Assembly: GCA_002798255.1 (NCBI GenBank)
Contig: NWQQ01000006.1
Coordinates: 19,282 to 83,281 of the forward strand
DNA from: Lysobacteraceae bacterium NML95-0200
Lineage (GTDB): Bacteria > Pseudomonadota > Gammaproteobacteria > Xanthomonadales > Xanthomonadaceae
Direction of reading: 5' to 3'
DNA: 64,000 nucleotides
Under the pieces are notes generated by a model, which did no database searches, was not told the DNA's origin, and worked only from the letters and a program-made list of their open reading frames with translations. A program made the position numbers and the translations under genes. Position 1 is the first letter of the stretch. The number at the start of each line of letters is the position of its first letter. This document shows positions 1 through 10,462 of the stretch, piece by piece.

Positions 1-1715
1 AACCCTTTGACATCACGCGCTTCCGCTATCGCAAGTGGTACATCCACATAAACTTCCAGAAAGTCACCCGGTGCAAACAACTCACGCGCCATCTGCCGGT
101 CGGCGCGAAATGGCGAAATAAAGCTCACCAATACCACCAAGCCGGCATCCACCATCAATTTTGCCACCTCAGCTACTCGACGGATGTTCTCCACCCGGTC
201 GGCATCAGTAAATCCCAGGTCGCGGTTCAGACCATGCCGGATATTGTCCCCATCCAGCAAAATCGTATGCATGCCGCGCGCATTGAGCTGAACCTCGACC
301 TGATCGGCAATGGTCGATTTACCCGCACCGGACAAGCCAGTAAACCAGATGCAGCGTGGCGCATGTCCTTTTATTCGGCTACGCGCAGTGCGGCTTACCT
401 GTAAAGGCTGCCGGTGCAAATTACCCGCACGACGCAATGGATAATCAATCACGCCTGCAGCCACTGTGGCATTGGTGAAGCGATCGATCAGAATGAACGC
501 CCCCAGCTCACGGCTATCGGCAAATGCCGTAAAAGCCAGCGCGCGATCCAGTTGCAGATTGCATATGCCAATCTCGTTGAGCTCAAGCTGCCTGGCGGCC
601 AACGGCTCCAATGTCTCCGAGTCCAGCCGGTGCTTGAGTGCAGTCACACGTGCCAGCGTACTGGCCGTCGCCAACTGCAGTTGGTAGCTACGACCGGGTA
701 TCAAGGCATCTTCATGCATCCACAACAGGTGTGCAGCAAACTGGTCTGCCACTTCAACCGCCACACCTTCGCCGGCTGCGAGCACATCCCCACGCGCCAC
801 ATCGCACTCACGATCAAGCAATACCGTCACTGCTTCCCCCGCTTGCGCGGCCATTGCCTCACCACGCGCACTCAGGATTTGACGCACTTGTGCCTGCTGC
901 CCTCCCGGGAAAATCCGAACACTATCACCACAGGCAAGACGGCCAGAAGCCAGATTGCCGCAATACCCACGAAAATCCTGATGCGGACGATTGACCCACT
1001 GCACCGGCAAAATCATGGCCGCAGAGTTGAGCTGTGCATCTTTGCCTTGTGCGCTCTCCAGAAGCTGCAACAAACTCGGCCCCTGATACCAAGGCATTCG
1101 CAGCGAAGGCTCGACTACGTTATCGCCATGCAGTGCTGATAACGGAACCGCCTGCACCGAGGCAATCCCAAGCCGCTGTGCAAGCTGTGCATATGCTCCG
1201 GCAATGTCATCAAAGACTTCCTGCGCATGAGCCACGCAGTCCATCTTGTTGACTGCCAATATCAGCTGACGCACGCCAAACAACGACACAATCAGGCTAT
1301 GCCGGCGAGTTTGCGGCAGTAAACCCTTGCGGGCGTCAACCAACACTACCGCCAAATCTGCGGTGGATGCCCCCGTTGCCATATTGCGGGTGTACTGCAC
1401 ATGCCCCGGACAATCAGCAACGATAAAGCGACGCGCAGGCGTGGCAAAGTATCGATAGGCCACATCAATGGTGATGCCTTGGCTACGCTCATCTTCCAGC
1501 CCATCAAGCAGCAAAGCGTAATCCAGCGCCGCCCCCTGCGTCCCCATACGTGCACTGTCACGACGCAATACCAACATCTGGTCGTCCTTGAGTGCACCAC
1601 AGTCATACAGCAAGCGACCAATCAGGGTACTTTTGCCATCATCGACGCTACCACAAGTAATGAAGCGCAACAGTCCAGCCACCTGCCGGGTACCTGACTC
1701 AGCTTGGGCGGCCAT
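1..1715 (-). CDS. cysN: Bifunctional sulfate adenylyltransferase subunit 1 / APS kinase (CysNC), C-terminus beyond window
   Basis: The protein makes APS from sulfate with CysD, driven by GTP, and then phosphorylates APS to PAPS. The frame is open from an ATG at 1715 to the window edge. The N-terminal half is an EF-Tu-like GTPase with the P-loop [10 protein letters not shown] near residues 17-26, a DCPGH motif and NKMD. At low coordinates (roughly 1-340) the same frame reads as an APS kinase, with P-loop GLSGAGKST and [10 protein letters not shown]. CysN and CysC are therefore fused, as in NodQ and many xanthomonads. The ATG overlaps the cysD stop (TGATG), so translation is probably coupled. 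The last part of the kinase domain lies outside the window. Confidence 0.93.
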   Translation of the reverse strand, partial: MAAQAESGTRQVAGLLRFITCGSVDDGKSTLIGRLLYDCGALKDDQMLVLRRDSARMGTQGAALDYALLLDGLEDERSQGITIDVAYRYFATPARRFIVADCPGHVQYTRNMATGASTADLAVVLVDARKGLLPQTRRHSLIVSLFGVRQLILAVNKMDCVAHAQEVFDDIAGAYAQLAQRLGIASVQAVPLSALHGDNVVEPSLRMPWYQGPSLLQLLESAQGKDAQLNSAAMILPVQWVNRPHQDFRGYCGNLASGRLACGDSVRIFPGGQQAQVRQILSARGEAMAAQAGEAVTVLLDRECDVARGDVLAAGEGVAVEVADQFAAHLLWMHEDALIPGRSYQLQLATASTLARVTALKHRLDSETLEPLAARQLELNEIGICNLQLDRALAFTAFADSRELGAFILIDRFTNATVAAGVIDYPLRRAGNLHRQPLQVSRTARSRIKGHAPRCIWFTGLSGAGKSTIADQVEVQLNARGMHTILLDGDNIRHGLNRDLGFTDADRVENIRRVAEVAKLMVDAGLVVLVSFISPFRADRQMARELFAPGDFLEVYVDVPLAIAEARDVKG

Positions 1716-2614
1716 CAGAAATACCCCTCTCGTTTTTTCTTTTCCATCGATGCTGACGGGTCATGGTCAATCACACGCCCTTGGCGCTCGGAGTTTCGCG
1801 CCATGCGCATTTCCTCAATCACTTCATCAAGCGTGGCTGCCGTGGAATCAACCGCACCCGTCAACGGATAGCAACCCAAGGTGCTGAAACGAACTTGCCG
1901 TTGCTGCCAGTATTCTCCCGGACGCAGCTGCAAGCGCTCATCATCACGCAAGATCAAATGACCATCTCGCTCCACCACTTCACGCCAGCGAGCAAAATAC
2001 AGCTCGGGCACTTCAATTGATTCCCGCCGGATGTACTCCCACACATCCAGCTCCGTCCAGTTGGACAACGGAAACACGCGCACACTTTCACCGGCATGAA
2101 TGCGGGTATTGAACAGATGCCAGAACTCCAGACGCTGTCGGCGCGGATCCCAGTGATGCTGATGATTACGGAAGGAAAAGATCCGCTCCTTGGCACGAGA
2201 AGCCTCTTCATCACGCCGCGCCCCACCGATGACCGCATCAAAGCCATGCGCATCCAAGGCCTGACGCAATGCCTGGGTTTTCATGACATCGGTATGGACG
2301 GTTGCGCCATGGGTCAGCGGCCCAATACCGGCTGCTACACCTTCCGGATTGCGGTATATGTGTAAAGTCAAGCCGGTCTGTGCTGCACGCCGGTCGCGCA
2401 AGGCAATCATTTCCCGGAACTTCCAGCCAGTATCCACATGCAACAACGGGATTGTCGGACGTGCAGGCGCAAAAGCCTTGAGCAAAAGGTGTAGCAACAC
2501 CGCACTGTCTTTACCGATGGAGTACAGCAGTACCGGATTGCGGAAGCAGGCCGCCACCTCCCGCAAGATAAACAGGCTTTCGTCTTCCAGCGCGTCCAGA
2601 TAGTGGCGGCTCAA
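1715..2614 (-). CDS. cysD: Sulfate adenylyltransferase subunit 2 (CysD), TTG start preferred
   Basis: This is the catalytic subunit of ATP sulfurylase, which forms APS from sulfate and ATP together with the CysN GTPase. It belongs to the PAPS reductase-like PP-loop family, with [13 protein letters not shown] close to the N-terminus and [20 protein letters not shown] in the middle. The first in-frame ATG is at 2665, but that would put 50 bases inside rfbD and add 17 residues. A TTG at 2614 lies one base after the rfbD TAG, has a GGAG 9 bases upstream, and gives 299 aa, close to E. coli CysD (302). I prefer the TTG. The gene overlaps cysNC by one base and follows rfbD directly, so it appears to be co-transcribed with the rhamnose genes. 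Confidence 0.92.
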   Translation of the reverse strand: MSRHYLDALEDESLFILREVAACFRNPVLLYSIGKDSAVLLHLLLKAFAPARPTIPLLHVDTGWKFREMIALRDRRAAQTGLTLHIYRNPEGVAAGIGPLTHGATVHTDVMKTQALRQALDAHGFDAVIGGARRDEEASRAKERIFSFRNHQHHWDPRRQRLEFWHLFNTRIHAGESVRVFPLSNWTELDVWEYIRRESIEVPELYFARWREVVERDGHLILRDDERLQLRPGEYWQQRQVRFSTLGCYPLTGAVDSTAATLDEVIEEMRMARNSERQGRVIDHDPSASMEKKKREGYF

Positions 2615-2615
2615 C

Positions 2616-3515
2616 CTACCCTGCTCCGTGCCGTATCGCAGCCAATCGCTCCAGCGTGGCGGCAAGCCCGCTGCGCCAATCCGGCAGAGTCAGCGCAAAG
2701 TCATGCTCAAGGCAAGTCACATCCAGCACCGAATAGGCCGGGCGCCTGGCCGGGGTCGGAAAATCTGCCGTAGTGATGGGGCGCACCGGCGTTTTCTTGG
2801 CAAGCAAGCCTTGTGCATGCGCGCCTTCGACAATGGCCTCGGCAAAACCATGCCATGTGGTGCTGCCAGTCGGGGTCAGATGCCAGGTGCCGCTGGGGCG
2901 TTCGGTTTTTGCAAGGATGTGGGCAGTGACATCGGCAATCAGAGCCGCCGGGGTGGGCGTGCCGTATTGATCGGCGACCACGCGCAATTCATCGCGCTCG
3001 GCAGCCAGCCGCAGCATGGTGAGCAGGAAGTTCTTGCCGTGATGCGCATACACCCAGGCAGTGCGCAAGATGGCGTGCTCGCAGCCACTGGCTCGAATCG
3101 CCTCTTCGCCAGCCAGCTTGCTTTGGCCGTAAACGCCCAATGGCGCGGTGGCATCTTCTGGCCGGTACGGACGTTGCCCCTGCCCATCAAAAACGTAGTC
3201 GGTGGAGTAATGCAGCAGATAAGCCCCCTGCGCCTTGCAGGCTTCGGCCAGCACGCGCGGGCCTTCGGCATTGACCAAAAACGCCGCATCAGGCTCGCTT
3301 TCAGCCTTGTCCACTGCCGTGTAGGCGGCGGCATTCACCACCACATCCGGGGCAGTCTCCTGCACCAGCGTGCGCAGGGTTTCCGGGGTGCTGAAGTCCG
3401 CCGCTACGCCATGCTCACCGGCACGGGTGGCGACAATCAATTCCCCAAGGCCAGCCAGTGCACGGCGGCATTCCGTACCGACCTGACCATTGCCGCCCAA
3501 GAGCAGAATCTTCAT
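2616..3515 (-). CDS. rfbD: dTDP-4-dehydrorhamnose reductase
   Basis: This is the last step of dTDP-L-rhamnose synthesis, NAD(P)H reduction of dTDP-4-keto-L-rhamnose. The 299-aa product is an extended SDR with the nucleotide motif GGNGQVGTE at residues 7-15, an [10 protein letters not shown] segment, and the catalytic pair in YGQSKLAGE. The start overlaps the rfbC stop by four bases (ATGA). The TAG stop is followed one base later by the proposed cysD start. Gene order rfbB-A-C-D is the xanthomonad rmlBACD order. Confidence 0.96.
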   Translation of the reverse strand: MKILLLGGNGQVGTECRRALAGLGELIVATRAGEHGVAADFSTPETLRTLVQETAPDVVVNAAAYTAVDKAESEPDAAFLVNAEGPRVLAEACKAQGAYLLHYSTDYVFDGQGQRPYRPEDATAPLGVYGQSKLAGEEAIRASGCEHAILRTAWVYAHHGKNFLLTMLRLAAERDELRVVADQYGTPTPAALIADVTAHILAKTERPSGTWHLTPTGSTTWHGFAEAIVEGAHAQGLLAKKTPVRPITTADFPTPARRPAYSVLDVTCLEHDFALTLPDWRSGLAATLERLAAIRHGAG

Positions 3516-4069
3516 GGTTGATACACCGGCAGGCGCTCGGCGGGGATATCGGCCAGGAATGGCGCAGCACTATCCTTGGGTGAGAGCTGCGGCGCCGACA
3601 CCGGCCAGTCAATCGCAAGCTGGCCATCGTTCCAGGCGATATTGGCATCGGCGGCAGCATCGTAGGTTTCCGTGCACAAATAAGTAAACAGCGCACGTTC
3701 GCTCAGCACCACAAAGCCATGCGCCAAGCCCTCGGGTATCCAGAAGTGCCGCTTGTTTTCTGCACTCAATAGCGCCGCGACCCATCGCCCGAAGGTCGGC
3801 GAGCCACGACGGATATCTACGGCCACATCCCACACTTCGCCTTCAAGCACCGAAACCAGCTTGCCCTGCGGCTTGGGCCACTGGTAATGCAGGCCGCGCA
3901 GCACGCCTTTGGCCGAGCACGAAACATTACCCTGCTTGAAATTCAGCGGCAGATCATGCCCGGTCAGCTTGTCGGCATTGAAGGATTCGTAGAAAAAGCC
4001 ACGCTCATCGGCAAATACCCGTGGCTCAAAAATCAAACAGCCGGGCAGATCTGTTTCAATGATTTTCAC
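3512..4069 (-). CDS. rfbC: dTDP-4-dehydrorhamnose 3,5-epimerase
   Basis: A cupin-fold epimerase that inverts C3 and C5 of dTDP-4-keto-6-deoxyglucose in the rhamnose pathway. The 185-aa length is normal. The conserved GVLRGLHYQ segment carries the catalytic His, and [15 protein letters not shown] carries the second conserved block. The gene overlaps both rfbA and rfbD by four bases, so the three form one tightly coupled transcript. Confidence 0.96.
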   Translation of the reverse strand: MKIIETDLPGCLIFEPRVFADERGFFYESFNADKLTGHDLPLNFKQGNVSCSAKGVLRGLHYQWPKPQGKLVSVLEGEVWDVAVDIRRGSPTFGRWVAALLSAENKRHFWIPEGLAHGFVVLSERALFTYLCTETYDAAADANIAWNDGQLAIDWPVSAPQLSPKDSAAPFLADIPAERLPVYQP

Positions 4070-4950
4070 GGCACATAACCTCGCTCAGGCAAGCTCATCA
4101 GATAGCGTCCATAACCGTTCTTGAGCAGCGGTTTGGCAAGTTTTTCCAGCTGCACTGCATCAATCCAGTCGTTCATAAAGGCAATTTCTTCCGGGCAACA
4201 TACCCGCAACCCCTGACGCGCCTCAATGGTTTCGATGTAGTTCGCCGCTTCCAGCAAGGACTGGTGCGTACCGGTATCCAGCCAGGCATAGCCGCGCCCC
4301 AGTCGCTCCAGATGCAGCGCGCCTTCCTGCAAATAGATTTTATTAAGATCGGTGATTTCCAGCTCGCCACGCGGTGAAGGTTTGAGATTGGCAGCCAATT
4401 CCGGCGCGCGGCCATCATAGAAATACAGGCCGGTCACCGCGTAATTGGAGCGCGGATTCTGCGGCTTTTCTTCCAGGCCAATCACCCGGCCATCGGCATC
4501 GAATTCGGCCACGCCATAACGCTCCGGGTTCTGCACCCAGTAGCCGAACACCGTCGCCCCCTCACTGCGGGCATCGGCACGCTTCAGCATCGCGGTCAGG
4601 CCCGGGCCGTGGAAGATGTTGTCGCCCAGCACCAGACAGCTCGGTGCGCCATCCAGAAACTCCGCACCAATGGTGAACGCCTGCGCCAGGCCATCAGGGC
4701 TGGGCTGCACCGCATATTCAAACTTCATCCCCCATTGCGCGCCATCGCCCAGCAGGCTCTTGAACAGCGTCTGCTCGTGCGGGGTGTTGATAATCAGCAC
4801 TTCACGAATCCCGGCCAGCATCAGCACGCTGAGCGGGTAATAAATCATCGGTTTGTCATATACCGGCAGCAGCTGCTTGCTGATGCCCTGGGTGATGGGA
4901 TACAGCCGGGTGCCGGAACCGCCGGCGAGAATAATGCCTTTGCGTTGCAT
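4066..4950 (-). CDS. rfbA: Glucose-1-phosphate thymidylyltransferase
   Basis: The first step of the pathway, dTTP plus glucose-1-phosphate to dTDP-glucose. The 294-aa protein begins [20 protein letters not shown], with the nucleotidyltransferase signature at residues 10-17, and carries [18 protein letters not shown] and LGDNIFHG. It overlaps rfbC by four bases. A 122-bp gap (4951-5072), in which I see no gene or clear terminator, separates it from rfbB. Confidence 0.96.
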   Translation of the reverse strand: MQRKGIILAGGSGTRLYPITQGISKQLLPVYDKPMIYYPLSVLMLAGIREVLIINTPHEQTLFKSLLGDGAQWGMKFEYAVQPSPDGLAQAFTIGAEFLDGAPSCLVLGDNIFHGPGLTAMLKRADARSEGATVFGYWVQNPERYGVAEFDADGRVIGLEEKPQNPRSNYAVTGLYFYDGRAPELAANLKPSPRGELEITDLNKIYLQEGALHLERLGRGYAWLDTGTHQSLLEAANYIETIEARQGLRVCCPEEIAFMNDWIDAVQLEKLAKPLLKNGYGRYLMSLPERGYVP

Positions 4951-5072
4951 ATTGTTTTAAGTTCCTCTGCTGTTTCGTGCCATTCATGGCGTGGCTTTAT
5001 CCAGACTTTGCAAGCCCTGCCCGGCCATCCTTGGGCGGGCGTTGCGTCCCTCAAAAGTTCTGCAACCGGCGG

Positions 5073-6125
5073 TCATTCACCGCCCATGCGCTCCAGCCGG
5101 TAGCTGCCATCCAACACCCGCTGTACCCACGCCTGGTTGTCCAGATACCAGCGCACGGTATCGGCAATGCCCTGTTCAAAGGTATGCGCCGGCTCCCAGT
5201 CGAGCTCGCGCTTGAGCTTGGAAGCATCAATCGCATAACGGCGGTCATGGCCGGGACGGTCGCGCACATAGGTGATCTGCGCTTGATATTTCTGGCCGTC
5301 GATACGTGGGCGCAATTCATCCAGCAGGGCACAGATGGTAGTCACCACTTCGATGTTCTGACGCTCGGCATTGCCACCGACGTTATAGGTCTCGCCCACC
5401 CGGCCCTTGGCAAGCACCGCGCGAATCGCCGCGCAGTGGTCGCCCACATACAGCCAGTCACGCACGTTCTTGCCATCGCCATAAATCGGCAGCGGCTCAC
5501 CGGCCAGCGCCCGGGCAATGATCAGTGGAATCAGCTTCTCCGGAAACTGGTACGGCCCGTAATTATTGGAGCAATTGGTGGTCAGCACCGGCAGCCCATA
5601 GGTATGGTGGAAGGCACGCACCAGATGGTCGGACGCGGCCTTGGAGGCCGAGTACGGCGAATTCGGCGCATAGGCGGTCTCTTCGGTAAACAGGCCGGTG
5701 TCGCCCAGCGAGCCGTACACCTCGTCGGTGGACACATGCAGGAAGCGGAATGCCGCCTGACCTGCCTCATCCAGACTGCGCCAGTAATCGCGCGTGGCTT
5801 CCAGCAAGCCCAGCGTCCCCACCACATTGGTGTGCACAAACGCTGCCGGGCCATCGATGGAGCGATCCACATGGCTTTCGGCCGCGAAATTGATCACCGC
5901 ATCCGGGCGGTGCTCGGCAAGCAAGTCTGCCACCAGCGCGCAATCACCGATATCACCCTTGACGAATACATGATTGGTATTCCCGGAAAGCTCGGCCAAA
6001 GTGTCGAGATTCCCGGCATAGGTCAGCAGATCCAGGTTCACCACCTTGACCCCGGCCTTGACCGCCTCCAGCACGAAATTGCTGCCAATAAAGCCGGCGC
6101 CGCCTGTGACCAACCAAGTTTTCAT
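5073..6125 (-). CDS. rfbB: dTDP-glucose 4,6-dehydratase
   Basis: An extended SDR that converts dTDP-glucose to dTDP-4-keto-6-deoxyglucose. The 350-aa product starts with the Rossmann motif [12 protein letters not shown] (residues 6-17) and has [12 protein letters not shown] and the [11 protein letters not shown] catalytic Tyr/Lys block. It is the first gene of the rhamnose set and lies 68 bases downstream of the AT-rich glycosyltransferase gene, so it may be read from the same promoter. Confidence 0.96.
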   Translation of the reverse strand: MKTWLVTGGAGFIGSNFVLEAVKAGVKVVNLDLLTYAGNLDTLAELSGNTNHVFVKGDIGDCALVADLLAEHRPDAVINFAAESHVDRSIDGPAAFVHTNVVGTLGLLEATRDYWRSLDEAGQAAFRFLHVSTDEVYGSLGDTGLFTEETAYAPNSPYSASKAASDHLVRAFHHTYGLPVLTTNCSNNYGPYQFPEKLIPLIIARALAGEPLPIYGDGKNVRDWLYVGDHCAAIRAVLAKGRVGETYNVGGNAERQNIEVVTTICALLDELRPRIDGQKYQAQITYVRDRPGHDRRYAIDASKLKRELDWEPAHTFEQGIADTVRWYLDNQAWVQRVLDGSYRLERMGGE

Positions 6126-6193
6126 TGCACGTTTTCCATATTCACAAACAAGTCGAAATTATAAGCACTCAACCAGTCCCATCCCAAGCCCCA

Positions 6194-8464
6194 TCAAAAA
6201 CGCGGCGGAAATGCGATCATAAACTCCTGCTGCAGCTGCAAGGATAGATTTGGATTGTAGAAAGGATCATAGTTCAGAGAATCTCCATAACGAGCCTTCA
6301 TAAACTCAATTTCTCCAGCAAATCTAGCTTGCTTTTCAGGATTATCATCACGCCCACGCGAGGCAGACTCATGATGATACAGCTCAGCAAATGGAGTCCA
6401 TATATTCCTGTAACCTGCATCCCTCAGTCGCAAGCAAAAATCTACATCATTGAAAGCCACTGCCAATCGCTCATCCAGCCCGGAAACAGCTTCAAAAGCG
6501 CTGCGACTTACAACGAGACACGCACCCGTAACTATACTCACCACCTGCGTCAATCGCCCCCTACAAAAATAACCATCAAAACCACGCGGCGCACAGCTGT
6601 AAATATGACCTGCAACGCCCCCCAACCCACTCACAACCCCTGCATGCTGAATGGTGTCATCTGGATAATAAAGCATCGCTCCAACAGCACCCACACCAGG
6701 CTTTAAGGCATGCGAAACCATTTCATCAAGCCACCCCTCAGAAATCACCTCAATATCATTATTAACAAGCCCTAGAACTTCACCTCTCGCAATCGACGCA
6801 GCATAATTATTGATTGCTGAATAATTAAATTCAGCATCATAGGAAACCACCCTAACCCTAAAATCATCTTGTATAAATCTAAAATAATCTAACGTCCCAG
6901 ACTCTACAGAACCATTATCAACAATTATAATATCAAAATTTTCATACTTAGTCTTTTCAATAATGCTGCCAACACAAACCTTGAGCAAATCCACCTTATC
7001 ACGAGTCGGAACAATAAGACTAACCAAGGGCTTCCGCTCCGGCAGAATTATTTCTGACCTAATATAGCCATCATTTCCACCCACCACATTCGCCATTACA
7101 CCAATCCTTTCAAAGTGCTGAATAACTGCACTTTCCGCCGCAACAGCTGCGTAGCTCTTTTCATGAACCCCCATTGAAGTCGAACCTGGAATGGTTCTCC
7201 AGTGATAAAGAACCTTAGGAATATGAATAATCTGTGACGATTTAATTTTCTCAATACAGCGCAATGCCAAATCCCAATCCTGAGAACCTTCCATCCCCAC
7301 TCTAAAACCACCGACTTCACGAACCAGGCCAGCCTCATAGACACCTAGATGAGAAATGCAATTCTGACCAAGAAGCAGCTCGTAATTCCAATCCGTCTTG
7401 AAGTAAGGGCCAAACCTAACTCCATCCTCGTCAATTTTATCCTCATCACTGTAAATTATTTTTGCATCTGGATTCTTACCCAATGCTTCGGCCACACACA
7501 ATAAAGCCTCGGGATGTAACTCATCATCGTGATCGAGCAACACCAAAAAATCCCCTCGGGCAATTTCCAGCGCAGAATTTGACGCTTCAGATATATGCCC
7601 ATTTTTATTTCTGGAAATGTATTTTACCCGTCCATCCTTACTTGAATATTCCTCCAGAACCTTCAACACATGCCTCTCGGTAGAGGCATCATCCGCAACA
7701 CAAATTTCCCAATTCTCATAAACCTGCGCCAAGACACTATCCAGCGCCCTCCTGAACCATTTTTCCGGAGGATTATAAACAGGCATAATTACAGAAAAAA
7801 GAGGCCGCCCTGACAACCCCCTTTTACGCTCCTCCAGCTCCCGAGAGCGCCACTCAACCGGAGGATCATAAATTCTTACCCACCCCTGATAACTTGAGCA
7901 AACATTCGAGAATTTACTCAAATAATTTATCCTCAACTCCGCGACTGCCTGCCGTACACCTTGCCGCTTTGCCACAAAAAAGAGACTTCTTATAAAAGCA
8001 TACCAAACACTACCAGTCTGCCCTCCCCTGCTTTCACAAACAGAGCTTATCATCCCCCAATAAGCAGCCACCCTAGGAATACGACGAACAAAGGCATCCC
8101 CAAGCGAGAAAAACGCCTTACGAACAGTAGGATCAAACCTCAATGACTTTGCAGGCTTTATCAAGACAATAATGCAGTCAATCTTATCCTCATCCTGACG
8201 ATACCAAAGAGGCACTATATTTATTTCACCAAACCCCCCTCCATAGTCAGGGTATATACAAGGACCTACAATCCCCCCAGGCTCCCCGGTCAGCTGAATT
8301 TGCAAGTGATACCACCCCTGCTCCCAATCACCCTCTTCTTCTTTGCAAATCAAGAATTGAGGATCATTGTCCACTGATTGCCACCTACTCCACCCATCCT
8401 CTCCCCCATCCTCTCGACACAGGCCCAACAAAGGATTAAAACCAATTTTAATTTTTTTCATCAT
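6194..8464 (-). CDS. Twin-domain GT2 family glycosyltransferase, AT-rich
   Basis: Probably a cytoplasmic, membrane-associated glycosyltransferase building O-antigen or another surface glycan. The 756-aa protein has an N-terminal region of unknown role (1-220), a first GT-A domain from about 221 (PLFSVIMPVYNPPEKW) with a DHDD metal motif at 311-314, and a second from about 479 (PLVSLIVPTRDK) with NNDIE at 568-572 and DVDFCLRL near 673. The gene is visibly AT-rich, with many AAA, ATT and TTT codons, unlike rfbB and etfB on either side, which suggests horizontal acquisition. The start is an ATG with a weak GGA about 8 bases upstream; ATG at 8461 is possible. Specificity cannot be read; rhamnosyl transfer is only a guess from context. 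Confidence 0.9.
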   Translation of the reverse strand: MMKKIKIGFNPLLGLCREDGGEDGWSRWQSVDNDPQFLICKEEEGDWEQGWYHLQIQLTGEPGGIVGPCIYPDYGGGFGEINIVPLWYRQDEDKIDCIIVLIKPAKSLRFDPTVRKAFFSLGDAFVRRIPRVAAYWGMISSVCESRGGQTGSVWYAFIRSLFFVAKRQGVRQAVAELRINYLSKFSNVCSSYQGWVRIYDPPVEWRSRELEERKRGLSGRPLFSVIMPVYNPPEKWFRRALDSVLAQVYENWEICVADDASTERHVLKVLEEYSSKDGRVKYISRNKNGHISEASNSALEIARGDFLVLLDHDDELHPEALLCVAEALGKNPDAKIIYSDEDKIDEDGVRFGPYFKTDWNYELLLGQNCISHLGVYEAGLVREVGGFRVGMEGSQDWDLALRCIEKIKSSQIIHIPKVLYHWRTIPGSTSMGVHEKSYAAVAAESAVIQHFERIGVMANVVGGNDGYIRSEIILPERKPLVSLIVPTRDKVDLLKVCVGSIIEKTKYENFDIIIVDNGSVESGTLDYFRFIQDDFRVRVVSYDAEFNYSAINNYAASIARGEVLGLVNNDIEVISEGWLDEMVSHALKPGVGAVGAMLYYPDDTIQHAGVVSGLGGVAGHIYSCAPRGFDGYFCRGRLTQVVSIVTGACLVVSRSAFEAVSGLDERLAVAFNDVDFCLRLRDAGYRNIWTPFAELYHHESASRGRDDNPEKQARFAGEIEFMKARYGDSLNYDPFYNPNLSLQLQQEFMIAFPPRF

Positions 8465-8675
8465 AAATCACATCCAAGATAAATCTTATTAAAGTTTAGT
8501 TATATATAAAAATAATTCGACACCTCAACAAAGACCCGTTCTTCCCCATTCAAATAACACCCTACGTCTTAGCAAGCAGATGCAATCCATGTTCAATAAC
8601 CTCACTCTTCCGGACTTTAGTCTGTAGAATACTACTCCCTACAATCCGCGTTTTCCCAATAAGGTAGCCCTCCAG

Positions 8676-9422
8676 ATGAAGATTCTTGTTGCATACAAGC
8701 GGGTCATCGATTCCGATGTCCGCGTACAGGTCAAGCCGGATAACAGCGGTGTCGTCAGTGAAGGCGTCAAACTCTCGGCCAACCCGTTCGACGATATCGC
8801 CCTGGAAGAAGCCCTGCGCCTGCGCGACAAAGGCATCGCCAGCGAAGTGGTGGTTGCGACCATCGCCCCGGCCGATGCCCAACCGCATCTGCGCAATGGT
8901 TTGGCCATGGGCGCCAACCGCGCCGTGCATGTGGTGTCCGACCAGCCAGTACAGCCACTGACTGCCGCGCGCGTACTGCTGAAGCTGGTCGAAAAAGAAC
9001 AACCCGACATCGTGCTGATGGGCAAGCAGGCGATTGACGATGACGCCAGCCAGACCGGGCAGATGCTGGCCACCCTATGGCAGCGCCCGCAGGCCACTTT
9101 TGCCAGTCAGGTGGCAGTCGCCGATGGCAAGGCCACCGTGGTGCGCGAAGTCGATGCCGGCCTGGAAACCTTGGAAGTCGATCTGCCGGCGGTCATCACC
9201 ACCGACCTGCGCCTCAACAAGCCGCGCTTCATCAAGCTACCGGACATCATGAAGGCCAAAAGCAAGCCACTGGAAACCATCGCCCTGGCCGACCTTGGCG
9301 TGAGCAGCGCCGATACACTGAAGACCACCCACTATGCCGCGCCCGCACAGCGCAGCCGTGGTGTGATGGTCAAAGACGCCGCAGAACTTGTCGCCAAACT
9401 CAAAGAAAAGGGGTTGCTGTAA
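8676..9422 (+). CDS. etfB: Electron transfer flavoprotein subunit beta
   Basis: The small subunit of ETF, which binds AMP and carries electrons from acyl-CoA dehydrogenases to ETF-quinone oxidoreductase. The 248-aa product begins MKILVAYKRVIDSDVRVQVK and has the family segments LSANPFDDIALEEALRL and VLMGKQAIDDDASQTGQML. The TAA stop overlaps the etfA ATG (TAATG). It is divergent from the glycosyltransferase across a 211-bp AT-rich gap. FadE, a plausible electron donor, is encoded at about 26.6 kb. Confidence 0.96.
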   Translation: MKILVAYKRVIDSDVRVQVKPDNSGVVSEGVKLSANPFDDIALEEALRLRDKGIASEVVVATIAPADAQPHLRNGLAMGANRAVHVVSDQPVQPLTAARVLLKLVEKEQPDIVLMGKQAIDDDASQTGQMLATLWQRPQATFASQVAVADGKATVVREVDAGLETLEVDLPAVITTDLRLNKPRFIKLPDIMKAKSKPLETIALADLGVSSADTLKTTHYAAPAQRSRGVMVKDAAELVAKLKEKGLL

Positions 9423-10381
9423 TGAGCAAGGTATTGATTATTGCCGAACATCTGGATGGACAACTGAATGCCGCCACCGGTAAATGCGTCAGCGCTGCCA
9501 GGGCACTGAACCCCGAAGCCATCGACATCGTGGTACTGGCGGCCGACCCGGCTGTCGTGGCCGCACAAGCTGCGCAAATCGAGGGCGTCAGCCGCGTACT
9601 GGCGATTGCCAATCCGGCCAACCAAAACGCCATTGCACAGGTGCTGGCACCACAAGTGGCCGAAGTGGCCAAGAGCTATAGCCATGTGTTTGGCCCCAGC
9701 ACCACCTTCGGCAAAGACCTGATGCCCTGTGTTGCGGCTCTGCTTGGCGTGGCACAAGTCTCCGACCTGATGGCGGTGGACGGCTCCTACCGCTTCAAGC
9801 GCCCGATGTATGCCGGCAACGCCATTGTCAGCGTCGAAGCCCCGGCCGACCAAATTTTGGTCGCCACCGTGCGCACCGCCTCCTGGCCTGCCGCTGCCCA
9901 AGGTGGCAGTGCTGCGGTTGAAACCGTCAGCGTGAATACCGCCCTGCCCAGCCACACCCGCTTTGTAAAACTTGAAAGCGGCGCATCCGACCGCCCCGAC
10001 CTGCAAAGCGCCCGCCGCGTAGTGTCTGGTGGTCGCGGCGTCGGCTCGGAGGAAAACTTCCGCGTCATCTATGCGCTTGCCGACAAACTTGGCGCCGCCG
10101 TTGGTGCCTCGCGCGCTGCCGTCGATGCAGGCTATGTCCCCAATGACATGCAGGTCGGCCAAACCGGAAAAATCATCGCCCCTGAACTGTACATCGCCGT
10201 GGGCATCTCCGGCGCCATCCAGCATGTCACCGGAATCAAGGATGCAGGCACCATCGTCGCCATCAACAAAGACCCCGACGCGCCCATCTTTGAAATCGCC
10301 GATGTTGGTCTGGTAGGGGATTTGTTCCAAATTTTGCAAGAGCTGGAGGTGCAAATCCAAAAAGAACTCAACCCCCAATAA
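9422..10381 (+). CDS. etfA: Electron transfer flavoprotein subunit alpha
   Basis: The FAD-binding subunit of ETF. Translation should start at the ATG at 9422 that overlaps the etfB stop and begins [13 protein letters not shown], giving 319 aa; the frame is open upstream inside etfB, but that is a shadow. The C-terminal FAD domain is complete, with [22 protein letters not shown] and [14 protein letters not shown]. The stop lies only 26 bases before an IS element, so any original terminator between etfA and the L,D-transpeptidase gene may be displaced. Confidence 0.96.
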   Translation: MSKVLIIAEHLDGQLNAATGKCVSAARALNPEAIDIVVLAADPAVVAAQAAQIEGVSRVLAIANPANQNAIAQVLAPQVAEVAKSYSHVFGPSTTFGKDLMPCVAALLGVAQVSDLMAVDGSYRFKRPMYAGNAIVSVEAPADQILVATVRTASWPAAAQGGSAAVETVSVNTALPSHTRFVKLESGASDRPDLQSARRVVSGGRGVGSEENFRVIYALADKLGAAVGASRAAVDAGYVPNDMQVGQTGKIIAPELYIAVGISGAIQHVTGIKDAGTIVAINKDPDAPIFEIADVGLVGDLFQILQELEVQIQKELNPQ

Positions 10382-10407
10382 GAAGGGCTCGTCATCAAAT
10401 CAAGTTA

Positions 10408-10425
10408 GAGCGTGTTATGCACTTT
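10408..10425 (+). repeat. Left terminal inverted repeat of the IS element
   Basis: The 18 bases match the reverse complement of 11265-11282 with one mismatch at position 13. Confidence 0.88.
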
Positions 10426-10462
10426 TCCGAGTGATGGATTGGGTTTTGGGTACAGTACCGAC

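Noticed and set aside
4845..5072. A small gene in the 122-bp rfbB-rfbA gap.
   Set aside because: The 69-codon frame there overlaps rfbA and has no ribosome site or similarity; the gap is better read as untranslated operon sequence.
10412..10462. Upstream start for the IS transposase.
   Set aside because: It would begin inside the terminal inverted repeat and add residues absent from the family; the ATG at 10463 gives the usual N-terminus.
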